From Fidelibacterota bacterium (GTDB taxonomy: Bacteria > Fidelibacterota > Marinisomatia > Marinisomatales > TCS56): a stretch of DNA of 6,430 nucleotides. The first letter of the stretch is position 1. Every line of letters starts with the position of its first letter. The notes under the pieces are model-generated. The model worked only from the letters and a program-made list of their open reading frames with translations. It ran no database searches and was not told the DNA's origin. The translations under genes and the position numbers were made by a program. Of this stretch, positions 6,427 to 6,430 are shown in pieces. Where the stretch lies: assembly GCA_013203015.1 (NCBI GenBank), contig JABMPO010000287.1, forward strand, positions 1 through 6,430. The letters are read 5' to 3'.

Positions 6427-6430
6427 ATTC

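Noticed and set aside
1..6430. CRISPR, tRNA/rRNA, insertion sequence or phage content
   Set aside because: I saw no regularly spaced repeats, no tRNA cloverleaf or rRNA sequence, and no transposase, integrase or phage-like reading frame on either strand.

Overview
The window looks like a chromosomal fragment, probably a metagenomic contig, from a bacterium of the FCB group (Bacteroidota / Ignavibacteriota / Calditrichota / Marinimicrobia / KSB1-like). The main clue is the C-terminal tail on both large secreted proteins: a YPNPFNP motif, then an Ig-like fold with TIYD..G+EV..LV and a terminal K.ILLK. Such tails are abundant in these phyla and are usually annotated as FlgD-like Ig or type IX secretion sorting domains. 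I cannot name the genus.

Left part (1-3799, + strand): two tandem, paralogous genes for large secreted aryl-sulfotransferase-like (AssT-type) beta-propeller proteins. The first enters from the left edge and lacks its 5' end. The second is complete, with a signal peptide, an FnIII-like domain, the propeller, an Ig-like spacer and the sorting tail. Both keep the AssT active-site set (His in HH, His and Asn in DWTHSN, an Arg 18 residues later, and His in QHAI). They are 31 nt apart and very likely co-transcribed. They would act outside the cytoplasm, moving sulfate groups between phenolic esters, but their substrates cannot be read from the sequence.

Middle (3800-5810, + strand): a 247-bp spacer with a 15-bp perfect palindrome and a good sigma-70-like promoter leads into a complete DEAD-box RNA helicase of the DeaD/CsdA/DbpA type, with a C-terminal DbpA RNA-binding domain and a very basic tail. 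It is a housekeeping or cold-adaptation gene, functionally unrelated to the sulfotransferase pair.

Right part (5811-6430): no intact + strand gene. It holds a short relic of a hybrid sensor kinase in which the kinase ATP-binding G2 region is joined in frame to the last part of a receiver domain, apparently through a deletion at a shared Gly-Tyr (ggttat). It also holds an orphan perfect Shine-Dalgarno with an 11-codon ORF. On the minus strand, entering from the right edge, is a small DUF2892/YgaP-like two-helix membrane protein. This segment looks like a decayed junction between unrelated loci. I see no tRNA, rRNA, CRISPR array, transposase or phage gene, and no strong case for a wholly new system. 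The most notable items are the duplicated exported sulfotransferase pair and the kinase-receiver relic.
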